Notes under the pieces: model-generated
What the model saw: only the letters and a program-made list of their open reading frames with translations
The model's database searches: none
Told to the model about the DNA's origin: nothing
Assembly (NCBI GenBank): GCA_039889245.1
Contig: JAZGVH010000002.1
Location: forward strand, 2,914,001-2,978,000
Direction: 5' to 3'
Source: Dermatophilaceae bacterium Soc4.6
GTDB taxonomy: Bacteria > Actinomycetota > Actinomycetes > Actinomycetales > Dermatophilaceae
Length of the DNA: 64,000 nt
In this document: positions 26,162 to 35,426 of the stretch, piece by piece
Layout of the letters: each line of letters starts with the position of its first letter
Numbering within the stretch: position 1 is the stretch's first letter
Translations under genes and position numbers: made by a program

Positions 26162-26202
26162 CTGAACCGATCTTGAGAAAACCTTGAAAGAACCCTGACA
26201 AC
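26162..26202 (-). promoter_or_regulatory. Four half-sites with exact 11-bp phasing upstream of the peroxidase gene (PHO-box-like)
   Basis: On the minus strand the triplet TCA recurs four times at exactly 11-bp steps (plus-strand TGA at 26163, 26174, 26185 and 26196). The units are GTCAGGG, TTCAAGG, CTCAAGA and TTCAGCA. Tandem 11-bp direct repeats are the binding layout of OmpR/PhoB-family regulators; actinobacterial PhoP boxes have GTTCA-type units. The block is AT-rich compared with its surroundings and lies 43-80 bases upstream of the ATG. The assignment to a phosphate regulator is inference. Confidence 0.45.
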
Positions 26203-26299
26203 GTCGTCGGGCGGTCCGGGCGGGGGTCCTCGACATCAGCTGCCGGGTCGTCGGGCCAGGCCCGTACCGGCGACGCCGGGCGCTGGCAGAGTGTCCCCG

Positions 26300-27226
26300 A
26301 TGCGGATGATCCACGACGACGAGGTCGACACCGGGGAGCCGGTGGTGCGTGCGCTGCTGCTCGAGCAGTGTCCGCAGTGGACCCAGCGGCCGCTGCGCCC
26401 GCTCGGGGGGACGGGAACCGACCACGCGATGTGGCGCCTGGGTGACCACCTCGTCGTCCGCGTGCCGCGGACCGAGGGTGCCGCGGCGAGCCTTGCCCAG
26501 GAGGCCGGGGCGCTGGGGGCCGTCGCGCCCCTCGTCCCGGTCGCCGTGCCGCGGCTGGTGCATTTCGGGGAGCCGGCCGCGGCCTACCCCTACCCGTGGG
26601 CGGTGCTGTCCTGGCTGGACGGCCGGGACGCGTGGGACGCCCGGCACGACCTCGACCGCGACGACGTCGGACTGGCCGACGACCTGGCCGACGTGGTGCT
26701 CGCCCTCCGGGGGGCACCTGCCCTCGATGTGCCCCTTCGGGGCACGGGTCAGCGCGGGGGTCCAGTCGAAGGCGTGCTGCAGCGCGCCCACGCCTGGCTC
26801 GACGGCGCGTCCGGTCCCCTGCCCGGGTGGGTGGATGCCGGTGCCGTGACGTCGGTCCTGGCGGCCTCCCGAGCGGTGGCGGAGCAGGCGCCGCGCGCCG
26901 TCCCCTCCGTGCTGACCCACGGCGACCTGATCCCGGGAAACATCCTGGTGCGCGGCTCCCGGCTCCGCGCCGTCATCGACTGGGGCTACCTCTCGCGGGC
27001 GGACCCGGCTCTCGATCTCGCCTGCGCGTGGGCACTCCTCGGCCCGCAGGCCCGGTCGGTGCTGCGGGAGCGGGTCGGCGCCGACGACGCGACCTGGGAG
27101 CGGGCCCGGGTCAACGCGCTCGAGCAGGCGCTGGGCGGCATCGTCTACTACACCCCGCGGGGTCATCCCCTCGCCGACGTCATGGGCCGGACGCTGCGTC
27201 GGGCGCTCGCGGACCGGCCCCGTTAG
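26300..27226 (+). CDS. Aminoglycoside phosphotransferase (APH) family kinase
   Basis: A 308-residue APH-superfamily kinase. The N-lobe is GGTGTDHAMWRLGDHLVVRVPR, with the substrate-side lysine replaced by arginine (VRVPR). The catalytic loop is LTHGDLIPGNILV, with Asp and Asn, and the metal-binding aspartate is in AVIDWGYLSRADPALDLA. Such proteins phosphorylate small molecules; most housekeeping members have no proven antibiotic substrate. The ATG at 26300 was preferred to a GTG three codons earlier. The gene is transcribed away from the peroxidase gene. Confidence 0.85.
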   Translation: MRMIHDDEVDTGEPVVRALLLEQCPQWTQRPLRPLGGTGTDHAMWRLGDHLVVRVPRTEGAAASLAQEAGALGAVAPLVPVAVPRLVHFGEPAAAYPYPWAVLSWLDGRDAWDARHDLDRDDVGLADDLADVVLALRGAPALDVPLRGTGQRGGPVEGVLQRAHAWLDGASGPLPGWVDAGAVTSVLAASRAVAEQAPRAVPSVLTHGDLIPGNILVRGSRLRAVIDWGYLSRADPALDLACAWALLGPQARSVLRERVGADDATWERARVNALEQALGGIVYYTPRGHPLADVMGRTLRRALADRPR

Positions 27227-27492
27227 CCTCCGCAGCGCCTCGGAGGGCATGGCGAGCGGCGTCCCGACGACCACTGCCCCCGGCGACACGCCGTACGACG
27301 GCGTCTCGGGCCTCCGCCGCGGAGGCAACGGTCGTCGGGCGGACCACTACCGGGAGGCGGGTCGACGACACCTTCGGGGGGTGAGCGCCGAGTCCAGCTC
27401 GGGGCCTGGCGACCGCCCGCCCCGGGAAAGCCGGTTGACCCGAAGGCCGGGCACGGGTGCACGGTGGCCGGGTGCCGCTGTCGCCCTTGCTG

Positions 27493-27510
27493 AGTGAGTG
27501 CTCACTCACT
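27493..27510. promoter_or_regulatory. Palindromic operator of the TetR/ABC-exporter operon
   Basis: AGTGAGTG-CT-CACTCACT, a perfect 18-bp inverted repeat ending directly against the -10 box (27511-27516) of the TetR gene. Placement between the -35 and -10 positions predicts repression by the encoded TetR protein. Confidence 0.8.
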
Positions 27511-27516
27511 TACCCT
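27511..27516 (+). promoter_or_regulatory. -10 box of a leaderless promoter for the TetR/ABC operon
   Basis: TACCCT, six bases before the ATG at 27523 and abutting the palindromic operator. Confidence 0.65.
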
Positions 27517-27522
27517 CGTGTC

Positions 27523-28314
27523 ATGACCCCCCGCGCCACCGCCCTGCCTCCCGTGGAGCGGCGCGCCCGCCTCGTCGACGCCGCCCGCGACCTCATCGCG
27601 GCCCGCGGCACGGTGCCCACCACCCGCGAGATCGCCGAGGCGGCCGGGGTGGCCGAGGGCACGATCTTCCGGGTCTTCGAGACCAAGGACGACCTTGTCG
27701 ACGCCGTCGTGGCGTCGGCCTTCTGCCCGGCGCTCTTCCGGCGGGGCCTGGCCGGTGTCGACGTCGCGCTGCCGCTGCGGGAGCGGCTGGTGGCGATCGT
27801 GACCCTGCTCCAGCGCAGGTTCGTCGAGGTCTTCGGACTCATGGCCGCACTCGGGCTCACCGCCCCACCCGGGTTCCCTGCCGGCGCCCACGAGTGCTGC
27901 ACCCCCGAGCTCGGCCACGTCGGGGTCGTGCCCCGGGTGGGCGGGGCCGCGGGGGACGGCCACCCCGCGGCCGGGGGACGGCCCGCCGGGCGCGACCCTC
28001 GTCAGCACGACGGTCACGACGGGCACGACCACCGTCTGCAGGACCTGCTGGCCTTCCTCGAGCCCGACGCCGACCGGCTGCGCTGCCCGCCCGGCCGGCT
28101 CCTGCACTACATGCGGCTGCTGACCTTCGCCGGCAGCCACGAGCACCTCGCCGACGGCGTCCTGCTCACCCCCGACGAGATCGTCGACCTGCTCCTCACC
28201 GGGGTGCTCCTGCCCGCCGATCCCGCCGATCCCGCCGGCCCCGCCGGCCCCGGCCCCGCCGGCCCCACCGTGTCCTGCGCGTCCCCCGCCCGCCCCACCC
28301 GAAAGGCCAGCTGA
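27523..28314 (+). CDS. TetR-family repressor with histidine-rich insert
   Basis: A 263-residue TetR regulator. The helix-turn-helix (about residues 29-50) reads [20 protein letters not shown], followed by [10 protein letters not shown]. The C-terminal ligand domain is unusual: residues about 125-170 carry [10 protein letters not shown] and then [12 protein letters not shown], a cluster of His, Cys and Asp able to bind metal. The very end is a [12 protein letters not shown] repeat. The gene is followed by two ABC half-transporters with 1- and 4-base overlaps, so it very likely represses the whole operon through the palindrome at 27493-27510. Confidence 0.9.
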   Translation: MTPRATALPPVERRARLVDAARDLIAARGTVPTTREIAEAAGVAEGTIFRVFETKDDLVDAVVASAFCPALFRRGLAGVDVALPLRERLVAIVTLLQRRFVEVFGLMAALGLTAPPGFPAGAHECCTPELGHVGVVPRVGGAAGDGHPAAGGRPAGRDPRQHDGHDGHDHRLQDLLAFLEPDADRLRCPPGRLLHYMRLLTFAGSHEHLADGVLLTPDEIVDLLLTGVLLPADPADPAGPAGPGPAGPTVSCASPARPTRKAS

Positions 28315-30050
28315 TGCTCCTCCGCATCCTCCGGGAGCACCTCGTCCCCTACCGGGGCCGGCTCACCGTCGTCGTCGTCCTCCAGCTCGTCGGCACCATC
28401 GCCTCGCTCTACCTGCCCTCGCTCAACGCGAGCATCATCGACCAGGGCGTCGCCCGCGGCGACACGGCCTACATCTTCCGCATCGGTGGCTGGATGCTGG
28501 GGGTCAGCGTGGTCCAGATCGTCGTCACCGTGGTGGCGAGCTATCTCGCCGCGCAGACCTCGATGGGCTTGGGGCGCGACCTGCGAGGAGCGGTCTTCCA
28601 CCGCGTGCTCGACTTCTCGGCCCAGGAAGTGGCCCGCTTCGGCGCCCCGACCCTGATCTCGCGCACGACCAACGACGTGACCCAGGTGCAGATGGTCGTC
28701 TTCATGGCCCTGGCCTTCATGGTGTCGGCCCCGATCATGATGGTCGGCGGCATCGTCATGGCCCTGCGGGAGGATGTCGGTCTCTCGTGGCTCGTCGCGG
28801 TGGCCGTGCCGCTCCTGGCGCTGGTCGTGGGGCTCATCGTGCGGCGGATGATCCCGCAGTTCCGCACCATGCAGACCTCGGTCGACAGCGTCAACCGGGT
28901 GCTGCGCGAGCAGATCACCGGCATCCGGGTGGTGCGGGCGTTCGTGCGCGAGGACGTCGAGACGCAGCGCTTCGCCGCCTCCAACCGGTCGCTGACCACG
29001 ACGGCCCTCAACGTCGGTCGCCTCCAGGCGATCATCTTCCCCACCGTGATGATCCTGCTCAACGCCTCGACCGTCGGCGTGCTGTGGTTCGGCGCCGGCC
29101 GGGTCAACAGTGGCGACATGCAGATCGGTCAGCTGACCGCCTTCATGGCCTATCTCATCCAGATCCTCATGTCGGTGATGATGGCGACCTTCATGACGAT
29201 GATGATCCCGCGGGCTGCCGTGTCGGCCGACCGCATCGGCGAGGTCCTGGGCACTGCGTCGTCGGTGGCGGAGCCGGCCCACCCGGTGACCGAGGTGCCG
29301 TCCGACGCCGAGGTGGTCTTCGACCACGTCGACTTCCACTACCCGGGCGCTGCGTCACCAGTCCTGACGGGCGTGTCCTTCCGGGCCCGACCGGGGCAGA
29401 CCACCGCCGTCATCGGCAGCACGGGCGCCGGCAAGACGACGCTCGTCGGGCTCGTGCCGCGCCTCTTCGACGTGACGGGCGGCGTCGTCAGCGTCGGTGG
29501 CACCGACGTGCGCGACCTCGACCTCGACACGCTGTGGAGCCGGATCGGGCTGGTGCCGCAGAAGCCCTACCTCTTCACCGGCACCGTGGCCAGCAACCTG
29601 CGCTACGGCAACCCCCAGGCCACCGACGAGCAGCTGTGGGAGGCGCTGCGCATCGCGCAGGCCGCCGACTTCGTCGCGGAGATGCCCGAGGGGCTCGACG
29701 GACCGATCTCGCAAGGGGGCACCAACGTCTCCGGCGGACAGCGCCAGCGCCTGGCCATCGCGCGGGCGCTCGTGCGTCGCCCCGGGGTCTACCTGTTCGA
29801 CGACTCCTTCTCGGCGCTCGACCTCGCGACCGACGCCCGCCTGCGGCAGGCGCTGCGGCCCGTGACGCGCGAGGCGACGGTGGTCATCGTGGCCCAGCGG
29901 GTCTCGACCATCATCGACGCCGATCACATCGTCGTGCTGGACGACGGGGTGGTCGTCGGCCAGGGCCGTCACGACGAGCTGGTCGAGAGCTGCACCACGT
30001 ACCAGGAGATCGTCGAGTCGCAGCGCGCGGCGCAGGAGGTGTCGGTATGA
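28314..30050 (+). CDS. ABC exporter half-transporter with degenerate catalytic site
   Basis: A 578-residue fused membrane/ATPase half-transporter. Six transmembrane helices lie in residues 15-300. The nucleotide-binding domain has Walker [10 protein letters not shown] loop [10 protein letters not shown], signature [14 protein letters not shown] and a Walker B with aspartate instead of the catalytic glutamate ([12 protein letters not shown]). This is the hallmark of the degenerate subunit in heterodimeric exporters such as TM287/288, BmrCD and LmrCD. Its partner is the next gene, which has the complementary signature defect. The pair probably exports a drug-like or lipophilic compound. Confidence 0.93.
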   Translation: MLLRILREHLVPYRGRLTVVVVLQLVGTIASLYLPSLNASIIDQGVARGDTAYIFRIGGWMLGVSVVQIVVTVVASYLAAQTSMGLGRDLRGAVFHRVLDFSAQEVARFGAPTLISRTTNDVTQVQMVVFMALAFMVSAPIMMVGGIVMALREDVGLSWLVAVAVPLLALVVGLIVRRMIPQFRTMQTSVDSVNRVLREQITGIRVVRAFVREDVETQRFAASNRSLTTTALNVGRLQAIIFPTVMILLNASTVGVLWFGAGRVNSGDMQIGQLTAFMAYLIQILMSVMMATFMTMMIPRAAVSADRIGEVLGTASSVAEPAHPVTEVPSDAEVVFDHVDFHYPGAASPVLTGVSFRARPGQTTAVIGSTGAGKTTLVGLVPRLFDVTGGVVSVGGTDVRDLDLDTLWSRIGLVPQKPYLFTGTVASNLRYGNPQATDEQLWEALRIAQAADFVAEMPEGLDGPISQGGTNVSGGQRQRLAIARALVRRPGVYLFDDSFSALDLATDARLRQALRPVTREATVVIVAQRVSTIIDADHIVVLDDGVVVGQGRHDELVESCTTYQEIVESQRAAQEVSV

Positions 30051-32077
30051 GTGGCGAGGGAGTCAAGAGCGACGAGGAGAAGGCGGCCGACGCGCGACGC
30101 GGGCCCTCCAACGCCGGTCGCGGCCACGGGCCCATGGGCATGGCCATGGGCGGGGAGAAGTCACGCGAGTTCGGCCCGTCGGCCCGGCGGCTGCTCGGCC
30201 GGCTGCGGCCCGAGCGCGGTCGAGTCCTCTTCGTGCTGCTCATCTCCGTGGTGAGCGTGGTCCTGAGCGCGATCGGTCCCAAGATCCTGGGGCGGGCGAC
30301 CGACATCATCTTCGAGGGCTACTTCGGCAGCTACCTCGGCTCGCGGGTGCCTGCCGGCACCTCGAAGGCGGAGGTGATCGCCGGGCTGCGAGCCCAGGGC
30401 AACAACCAGATGGCTGACCTGATCTCAGGAATCGACCTGGTGCCGGGGCGGGGCATCGACTTCACCGCCCTCGGGCAGGTGCTCGTCCTCGTGCTCGCGC
30501 TCTACGTCGGCTCCGCCCTGCTGCAGTGGGTGTCGGGTCGCATCCTGGCCTACGTCGTGACCCGCACGGTCTACGACCTGCGCGCCGACGTCGAGGCCAA
30601 GCTCGACCGGATCCCGTTGCCCTACTTCGACAGTCAGCCCCGCGGTGAGCTGCTCAGCCGGGTGACCAACGACGTCGACAACATCCAGCAGAGCCTGCAG
30701 CAGACGATGGGGCAGCTGCTCACGTCGTTGCTGACGGTCGTCGCGGTCGTGGCGCTGATGTTCTCGATCTCCTGGATGCTCGCCCTCATCGCCCTCGTCA
30801 CGATCCCGCTGTCGGTGCTCGTGACGGGCGCCATCGCCAAGCGCAGCCAGGCCCGCTTCGCCGCCCAGTGGAAGCAGACCGGCAGCCTCAACGGCATCGT
30901 CGAGGAGACCTTCACCGGTCACGGCATCGTCAAGGTCTTCGGCCGGCAGAAGGAGGCGCAGGAGCGCTTCGACGCCACCAACCAGACGCTCTACGACGCC
31001 TCGTTCGGCGCGCAGTTCATCAGCGGCATCATCATGCCCGCGATGATGTTCATCGGTAACCTCAACTACGTCGCCATCGCGGTCGTCGGCGGGCTGCGTG
31101 TGGCGAGCGGCTCGATGAGCCTCGGTGACGTGCAGGCCTTCATCCAGTACTCCCGGCAGTTCACCCAGCCGCTGACCCAGGTGGCCTCGATGGCCAACCT
31201 GCTGCAGTCGGGGGTGGCGTCGGCCGAGCGCATCTTCGAGGTGCTCGACGCCCCCGAGCAGCTGCCGGATCCCGTTGCCGCGCAGTCGGTCCCGCGCGGG
31301 GGTGGGCGGGTCGCCTTCGAGCACGCGTCCTTCTCCTACCACCCCGACCAGCCGCTGATCGAGGACCTCGACCTCGTGGCGCATCCGGGTCAGACGGTCG
31401 CGATCGTCGGGCCGACGGGGGCCGGCAAGACCACGCTGGTCAACCTCGTCATGCGGTTCTACGAGCTCGACGGTGGCCGGATCACCCTCGACGGGGTCGA
31501 CATCACGGCGATGACGAGGCACGACCTGCGCTCGCGCATCGGGATGGTGCTGCAGGACACCTGGCTCTTCGGCGGCTCCATCCGGGACAACATCGCCTAC
31601 GGGCGCCCGGGGGCAACCGACGAGGAGGTGCTCGAGGCGGCCAGGGCGACCTACGTCGACCGCTTCGTGCACTCCCTGCCCGACGGCTACGACACCGTGC
31701 TCGACTCGGAGGCCGGCAACATCAGCGCCGGCGAGAAGCAGCTGCTCACCATCGCCCGCGCCTTCCTCGCGCAGCCGGACCTGCTCATCCTCGACGAGGC
31801 GACGAGCTCGGTCGACACCCGCACCGAGCTGCTCGTGCAGCAGGCCATGTCGGCGCTGCGCAGCGACCGCACCAGCTTCGTCATCGCCCACCGCCTCTCG
31901 ACGATCCGCGACGCCGACCTCATCCTCGTCATGGAGGCGGGCCGCATCGTCGAGCAGGGCACGCATACCGCGCTGCTCGAGCGCGGAGGGGCCTACGCCC
32001 GCCTGTATGCCGCGCAGTTCGCCGGCTCAGCCGCCGATCTCGAGCCCGCGACCACGGGGGTCGGGGTCGGCGCCTGA
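30047..32077 (+). CDS. ABC exporter half-transporter, catalytic subunit
   Basis: A 676-residue half-transporter with a 60-residue hydrophilic, Gly/Met-rich N-terminal extension (GPMGMAMGG) and a roughly 60-residue insertion between the first two transmembrane helices. The ATPase domain has Walker [11 protein letters not shown] loop [10 protein letters not shown], a non-canonical signature [14 protein letters not shown] and an intact Walker [13 protein letters not shown]. With the preceding gene it would form one degenerate and one active ATP site, as in known heterodimeric exporters. ATG overlaps the preceding stop by four bases. Confidence 0.93.
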   Translation: MSGEGVKSDEEKAADARRGPSNAGRGHGPMGMAMGGEKSREFGPSARRLLGRLRPERGRVLFVLLISVVSVVLSAIGPKILGRATDIIFEGYFGSYLGSRVPAGTSKAEVIAGLRAQGNNQMADLISGIDLVPGRGIDFTALGQVLVLVLALYVGSALLQWVSGRILAYVVTRTVYDLRADVEAKLDRIPLPYFDSQPRGELLSRVTNDVDNIQQSLQQTMGQLLTSLLTVVAVVALMFSISWMLALIALVTIPLSVLVTGAIAKRSQARFAAQWKQTGSLNGIVEETFTGHGIVKVFGRQKEAQERFDATNQTLYDASFGAQFISGIIMPAMMFIGNLNYVAIAVVGGLRVASGSMSLGDVQAFIQYSRQFTQPLTQVASMANLLQSGVASAERIFEVLDAPEQLPDPVAAQSVPRGGGRVAFEHASFSYHPDQPLIEDLDLVAHPGQTVAIVGPTGAGKTTLVNLVMRFYELDGGRITLDGVDITAMTRHDLRSRIGMVLQDTWLFGGSIRDNIAYGRPGATDEEVLEAARATYVDRFVHSLPDGYDTVLDSEAGNISAGEKQLLTIARAFLAQPDLLILDEATSSVDTRTELLVQQAMSALRSDRTSFVIAHRLSTIRDADLILVMEAGRIVEQGTHTALLERGGAYARLYAAQFAGSAADLEPATTGVGVGA

Positions 32078-32310
32078 GGACCAGCGCAAGCACGGTCAGG
32101 CGTCGAGGGGGCATCGGCGGGAGGATCGACTCGTGAGCAGCACCGACACGGCCAGCGCGACGAACGGAGTCCGCCCCCGCAGACACCTTCGCCGCGTTCG
32201 TGGACGCACTCGTCCGGCTGCGCTCGACCGGCACGGCCGCGGCTCGCTGGGCTGGGGCGACCCGATGCCCTGGGTCGCCGAGCCGGTCTGACGTCGTCGG
32301 TGCCGGCGGG

Positions 32311-33354
32311 TCAGGAGGCGGGGGTGGAGTACGGCACCCGCTCGAAGCCGAGCACGTGCTCGGCACCCTCGGGGTTGACCGTGGCCTTGAGGTAGTCGAG
32401 GTTGGCGCTCGACGAGCCGTCGAGGGTGATCCGCTGCAGCGTGTCGGCTGAGCCCTTGACCTGGTAGCGGTCGAGCCAGACCGAGCCGGCCGCGAGCGGG
32501 TGGTCGGAGTTGTAGGCGTGGCTGTCACCGTTGAGCAGGTAGGTCTCGCCCGGGAAGGCGTGCGCGGCCTTGACGAGGTTGCGCACCAGCGGCGTGAAGG
32601 CCGAGATGTCGGCCGGCGTGGGGGTGTAGGTCGGGTCGAACATGTCGGCCTGCATGAAGAGCACCACGGCGCGGTTGCTCCGGGCGGTCGCGTTGGCGAA
32701 GGTCGCGTTCATCTCGTCGATGGTGGCCGACATACGACGCTTCTGCTCCTGTCGCTGCAGATAGGTCGTTGCGGTGTGGCCGATCCCGTCCCACGGGAGC
32801 AGGTCGTTGTTGGACCCGACCACGTGCAGGGCGGCGAAGGAGATGTCGTCGCGGGCAAAGCTGACGTTCTCGGGGAGCCCGCGGTTGGCCTGGCTGTTGA
32901 CCGCGATCGGGTGCTGGCCGAGGGTCACCCCCGGCTGGTCGAAGAAGATCTTGCGGATCGTCGCGAGCCGCTCGATCGGGTTGTAGGCGCCGGCGGCGGT
33001 GCGGTGGCAGTCGGTCCACTCGTTGTCGCCCGGCGTGTAGACCAGCGGTCCGGTGAAGGCGTCGAACTGCTGGCGAATGGCTTGGAAGTAGGCGGTGTCA
33101 CAGCGGGTGGAGCCGCTCTTGATGTCGCCCAGGTGCAGGGTGAACTGCGGGTCCGCGGCGTTGATGTCGTCGATCCAGCCGGGCAGCGAGGCGAGGTCGG
33201 TGGTGCTGTAGGGCAGGTCGCCGATGACGGCGAAGGTCGGGGCTGCACGGGTGACGTCGGCCGGTGTGGACGCCCGGGCGGGGACGGCGGCCACGGTGAG
33301 CGGGAGGACCGCGGCGGTGGCGATCATGGTGGTGAGGAAGGAGAGTCGTCGCAT
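32311..33354 (-). CDS. Secreted metallophosphoesterase
   Basis: A 347-residue exported protein. Residues 1-28 form a signal peptide (RRLSFLTTMIATAAVLPL, cleavage after ARA). The calcineurin-type metal motifs are FAVIGDLPYS, LHLGDIKSGS, YTPGDNEWTD and the late YLLNGDSHAY. That pattern places it with extracytoplasmic phosphatases and nucleotidases, but I cannot assign a substrate. The ATG at 33354 is preferred to one four codons earlier because GGTGGA precedes it. It stands alone, with an unassigned stretch before it and an MFS gene behind. Confidence 0.85.
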   Translation of the reverse strand: MRRLSFLTTMIATAAVLPLTVAAVPARASTPADVTRAAPTFAVIGDLPYSTTDLASLPGWIDDINAADPQFTLHLGDIKSGSTRCDTAYFQAIRQQFDAFTGPLVYTPGDNEWTDCHRTAAGAYNPIERLATIRKIFFDQPGVTLGQHPIAVNSQANRGLPENVSFARDDISFAALHVVGSNNDLLPWDGIGHTATTYLQRQEQKRRMSATIDEMNATFANATARSNRAVVLFMQADMFDPTYTPTPADISAFTPLVRNLVKAAHAFPGETYLLNGDSHAYNSDHPLAAGSVWLDRYQVKGSADTLQRITLDGSSSANLDYLKATVNPEGAEHVLGFERVPYSTPAS

Positions 33355-33442
33355 GGGGTCCACCATCGCGGGTGGGTGGTGAACGACGCCGGTGCCGAGG
33401 GTGGCTGCGCGATGAACCCCGGGGGAAGACCTCGAGGGCCGG

Positions 33443-34660
33443 TCAGGGTGAGGTGGCGCGCAACGCCACGCGGCGGCCGGGGCCGGCGAGGACGAGCGTG
33501 AGGAGCAGCGCGATCCCGCCGAGCGCGAGGACCGGTGTTCCCGTGTCGAGGGCCGCCTGCCCCGCGGTCACCGACAGCAGGGTCGGCACGGTGAAGCCGA
33601 AGTAGACGACGATGTAGAAGGCCGAGAGCAGACCGCCGCGACGGGTGGGTGGAGCGACCAGGTCGCAGACGACGACGCCCGCTGTGAGGGCCAGGCCCTC
33701 GCCCACCCCGATGAGCAGGGATGCGGGCAGCAGCCAGGCCCAGCCGCCGGGCTGGACCGCGAGGTAGCCCAGGCCGGCGCCGACGGCAGCCAGCAGGGCG
33801 GCGAGCCACCCGCTCGTGGCTGGGCCAAGTCGTCGGGCCGGCCCGGTGGCGAGGGCGGCGCTGCCCTGCACGAGCAGGGCGCAGACGCCCGTGAGGAAGA
33901 TCGGTGCGCCGAAGCCCGCCCGGGCGATCTGCAGCGGGAAGATGGTCAGGCCCAGCACGGCATACGTGTAGACCAGCAGGCCGGCCGGCAGCAGGTACCA
34001 GGCGAAGGCGCGCCCGGCGCCCGGGGGCACGCCGATCTGCAGGCGGCCCGGGAGGTGGCTGGTCATGGTCTCGGGCAGCGGCCGCACCAGTCGGAAAGCC
34101 AGGCCCAGCAACAGGATCGGGACGACGAAGCCGAGCACCTTGGGTGCGGGAGCCCACTGCACGAGCGTGCCTGAGACGAGGGGGCCGAGAGCGAAACCGA
34201 CGGCCATCGCGGCGCCGGCCCGCATCGCGGCCGCGGACCCTCGCGACGGGCCGGCGAGCTCGCGCATCCACACGGTGCCGACGGTGAAGACCGCGCCGCT
34301 CGTCAGGCCCTGCAGCACCCGCCCCACGTAGAGCCCCGGCTCGCCGACGAGCGCAGCGGAGAGCAGGGCCAGCTGCGAGAGCACGCACAGCGCGATCACC
34401 GGCACCACGACGGTGCGTCGCCCGCGACGGTCGGAGAAGGGGCCGCCCAGCAGCAGCGCGGGCAGCAGACCCGCGGCGTAGACGGTGAAGAAGACCGTGA
34501 GCTCGGTCGCCGACAGGCCGAGATCCTGCGTGTAGAAGAGCAGGATCGGCGACGGCGACTGGGTGCTGAAGGCCACGCAGGCGAGGGCCACGGTCAGGCG
34601 CCAGAGGTGGCGCCGGGTAGCGGGCGACGTCTCGCCGTACGACGTCCCGGCCTCAGTCAC
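33443..34660 (-). CDS. Major facilitator superfamily transporter, 12-helix type
   Basis: A 405-residue MFS protein with 12 predicted transmembrane helices. The loop between helices 2 and 3 is GGPFSDRRGRRTVVVPV, the MFS signature, and VGRVLQGLTSGAVFTVGTVW fits the antiporter-type helix 4-5 region. Substrate unknown; drug or metabolite export is likely. The GTG at 34660 is six bases downstream of TAGGGT, which fits a leaderless mRNA. An inverted repeat 28-56 bases upstream of the start may be its operator. Confidence 0.88.
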   Translation of the reverse strand: MTEAGTSYGETSPATRRHLWRLTVALACVAFSTQSPSPILLFYTQDLGLSATELTVFFTVYAAGLLPALLLGGPFSDRRGRRTVVVPVIALCVLSQLALLSAALVGEPGLYVGRVLQGLTSGAVFTVGTVWMRELAGPSRGSAAAMRAGAAMAVGFALGPLVSGTLVQWAPAPKVLGFVVPILLLGLAFRLVRPLPETMTSHLPGRLQIGVPPGAGRAFAWYLLPAGLLVYTYAVLGLTIFPLQIARAGFGAPIFLTGVCALLVQGSAALATGPARRLGPATSGWLAALLAAVGAGLGYLAVQPGGWAWLLPASLLIGVGEGLALTAGVVVCDLVAPPTRRGGLLSAFYIVVYFGFTVPTLLSVTAGQAALDTGTPVLALGGIALLLTLVLAGPGRRVALRATSP

Positions 34661-34666
34661 GCACTC

Positions 34667-34672
34667 ACCCTA
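34667..34672 (-). promoter_or_regulatory. -10 box of a leaderless promoter for the MFS gene
   Basis: Minus-strand TAGGGT six bases before the GTG at 34660. Confidence 0.6.
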
Positions 34673-34687
34673 GGTGACGGGCTGAGT

Positions 34688-34716
34688 GCTTGACAGATGG
34701 TGACCTCTTGTCAAGC
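34688..34716. promoter_or_regulatory. Inverted repeat upstream of the MFS gene
   Basis: GCTTGACA and TGTCAAGC are perfect 8-bp arms 13 bases apart, 28 bases upstream of the MFS start. The arms contain TTGACA on each strand, so the element could be both a promoter -35 region and a regulator site. No dedicated regulator is adjacent. Confidence 0.5.
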
Positions 34717-34784
34717 AGCCAGACAGGCGCCAGTGCTCGACCGCTGCTTTACACTCGGGCATACTGTGTCAATTCGGAGGTCGC

Positions 34785-34950
34785 GCCGTGGCGAACCTGT
34801 GATCCAGTAGCAGACCCCCAGCCGGTGAGCGCCTACATCCCGAAGGCGATGAACGCCAGCGAGGGGATGAGCAGGCCGATGAGCCAGAGGTGGCGCTTGC
34901 TGTCGCGCCACTCCTGCGTCGACCGGCTCGAGACGGTCGACGTGCTCGAG
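34785..34950 (-). pseudogene. alkB: Alkane 1-monooxygenase (AlkB), N-terminal remnant, inverted
   Basis: Minus-strand translation gives RSTQEWRDSKRHLWLIGLLI, then PSLAFIAFGM, which is the start of AlkB (usually WRDxKRxLWLxGLxxPxLPFIAxG). A TAG stop follows where a tyrosine codon is expected. A further frame change in a G run restores GWGVCYWI, the next AlkB segment, and after that the similarity ends. The remainder of AlkB lies immediately to the right on the opposite strand, so the gene has been cut and one piece inverted. Confidence 0.75.
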
Positions 34951-34955
34951 CGGAC

Positions 34956-35240
34956 GTCAACCACATGGAGCACTACGGCATGTGCCGGCAGCTGGTCGGT
35001 GCGGCGGGTCGCACCCGCTACGAGCGCGTCAACCCCGCCCGCCGCTACCAGACGCTGCGCGACGTCCAGGAGTCGCCGGTGCTGCCCACCGGCTACGCCG
35101 GGATGCTCCTGCTCGCGCTCGTTCCGCCGCTCTGGCGTCGCGTCATGGACCTCCGGGTCGTGGCCCACTTCGGCGGTGACGTGAGCCGCGCCAACATCCA
35201 GCCCGCCCGGCGCGAGGCGGTGCTGGCCCGGTGGGGAGCC
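34956..35240 (+). pseudogene. alkB: Alkane 1-monooxygenase (AlkB), C-terminal remnant with internal deletion
   Basis: The plus-strand frame reads VNHMEHYGMCRQLVG, matching the AlkB helix N-Y-x-E-H-Y-G that carries one of the di-iron histidine motifs. It continues RTRYERVNPA and then jumps straight to RRYQTLRDVQESPVLPTGYA and LVPPLWRRVMD, the AlkB C-terminus. The intervening segment, which should hold HSWN and the LQRHSDHH iron-binding box, is missing. Without those histidines no active enzyme can be made. There is no start codon context, and the N-terminal half lies inverted next door. Confidence 0.8.
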
Positions 35241-35284
35241 CCTGCGGCGCCGGTCGAGCCCGACGGCCGCGGTGACACCACCGG

Positions 35285-35393
35285 GTCGCGGCCGGCACCG
35301 CGTGGGCCGACATCCCGAGCGACTGGTACTGCCCCGACTGCGGGGTGCGCGAGAAGGCCGACTTCGTGGCCCTGCGCTCGGCGGGGGCGGGGG
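35285..35393 (+). pseudogene. Rubredoxin remnant (C-terminal half)
   Basis: A short frame reads VAAGTAWADIPSDWYCPDCG followed by VREKADF, the second iron-binding loop of an AlkG-type rubredoxin (C-P-x-C-G). The first loop C-x-x-C-G is missing, so iron could not be coordinated. Rubredoxin genes normally follow alkB and pass electrons to it. The fragment lies between the AlkB remnant and the end of the permease gene. Confidence 0.78.
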
Positions 35394-35426
35394 AGGCGCG
35401 ACGCGGTCACCGGTCTGGGTGGGAAC

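Noticed and set aside
32133-32291. A short plus-strand open frame from GTG 32133
   Set aside because: The translation is basic and low in complexity. A neighbouring frame gives a more protein-like stretch (TFAAFVDALVRLRSTG), so this may be a frameshifted remnant, but I could not match it to a family.
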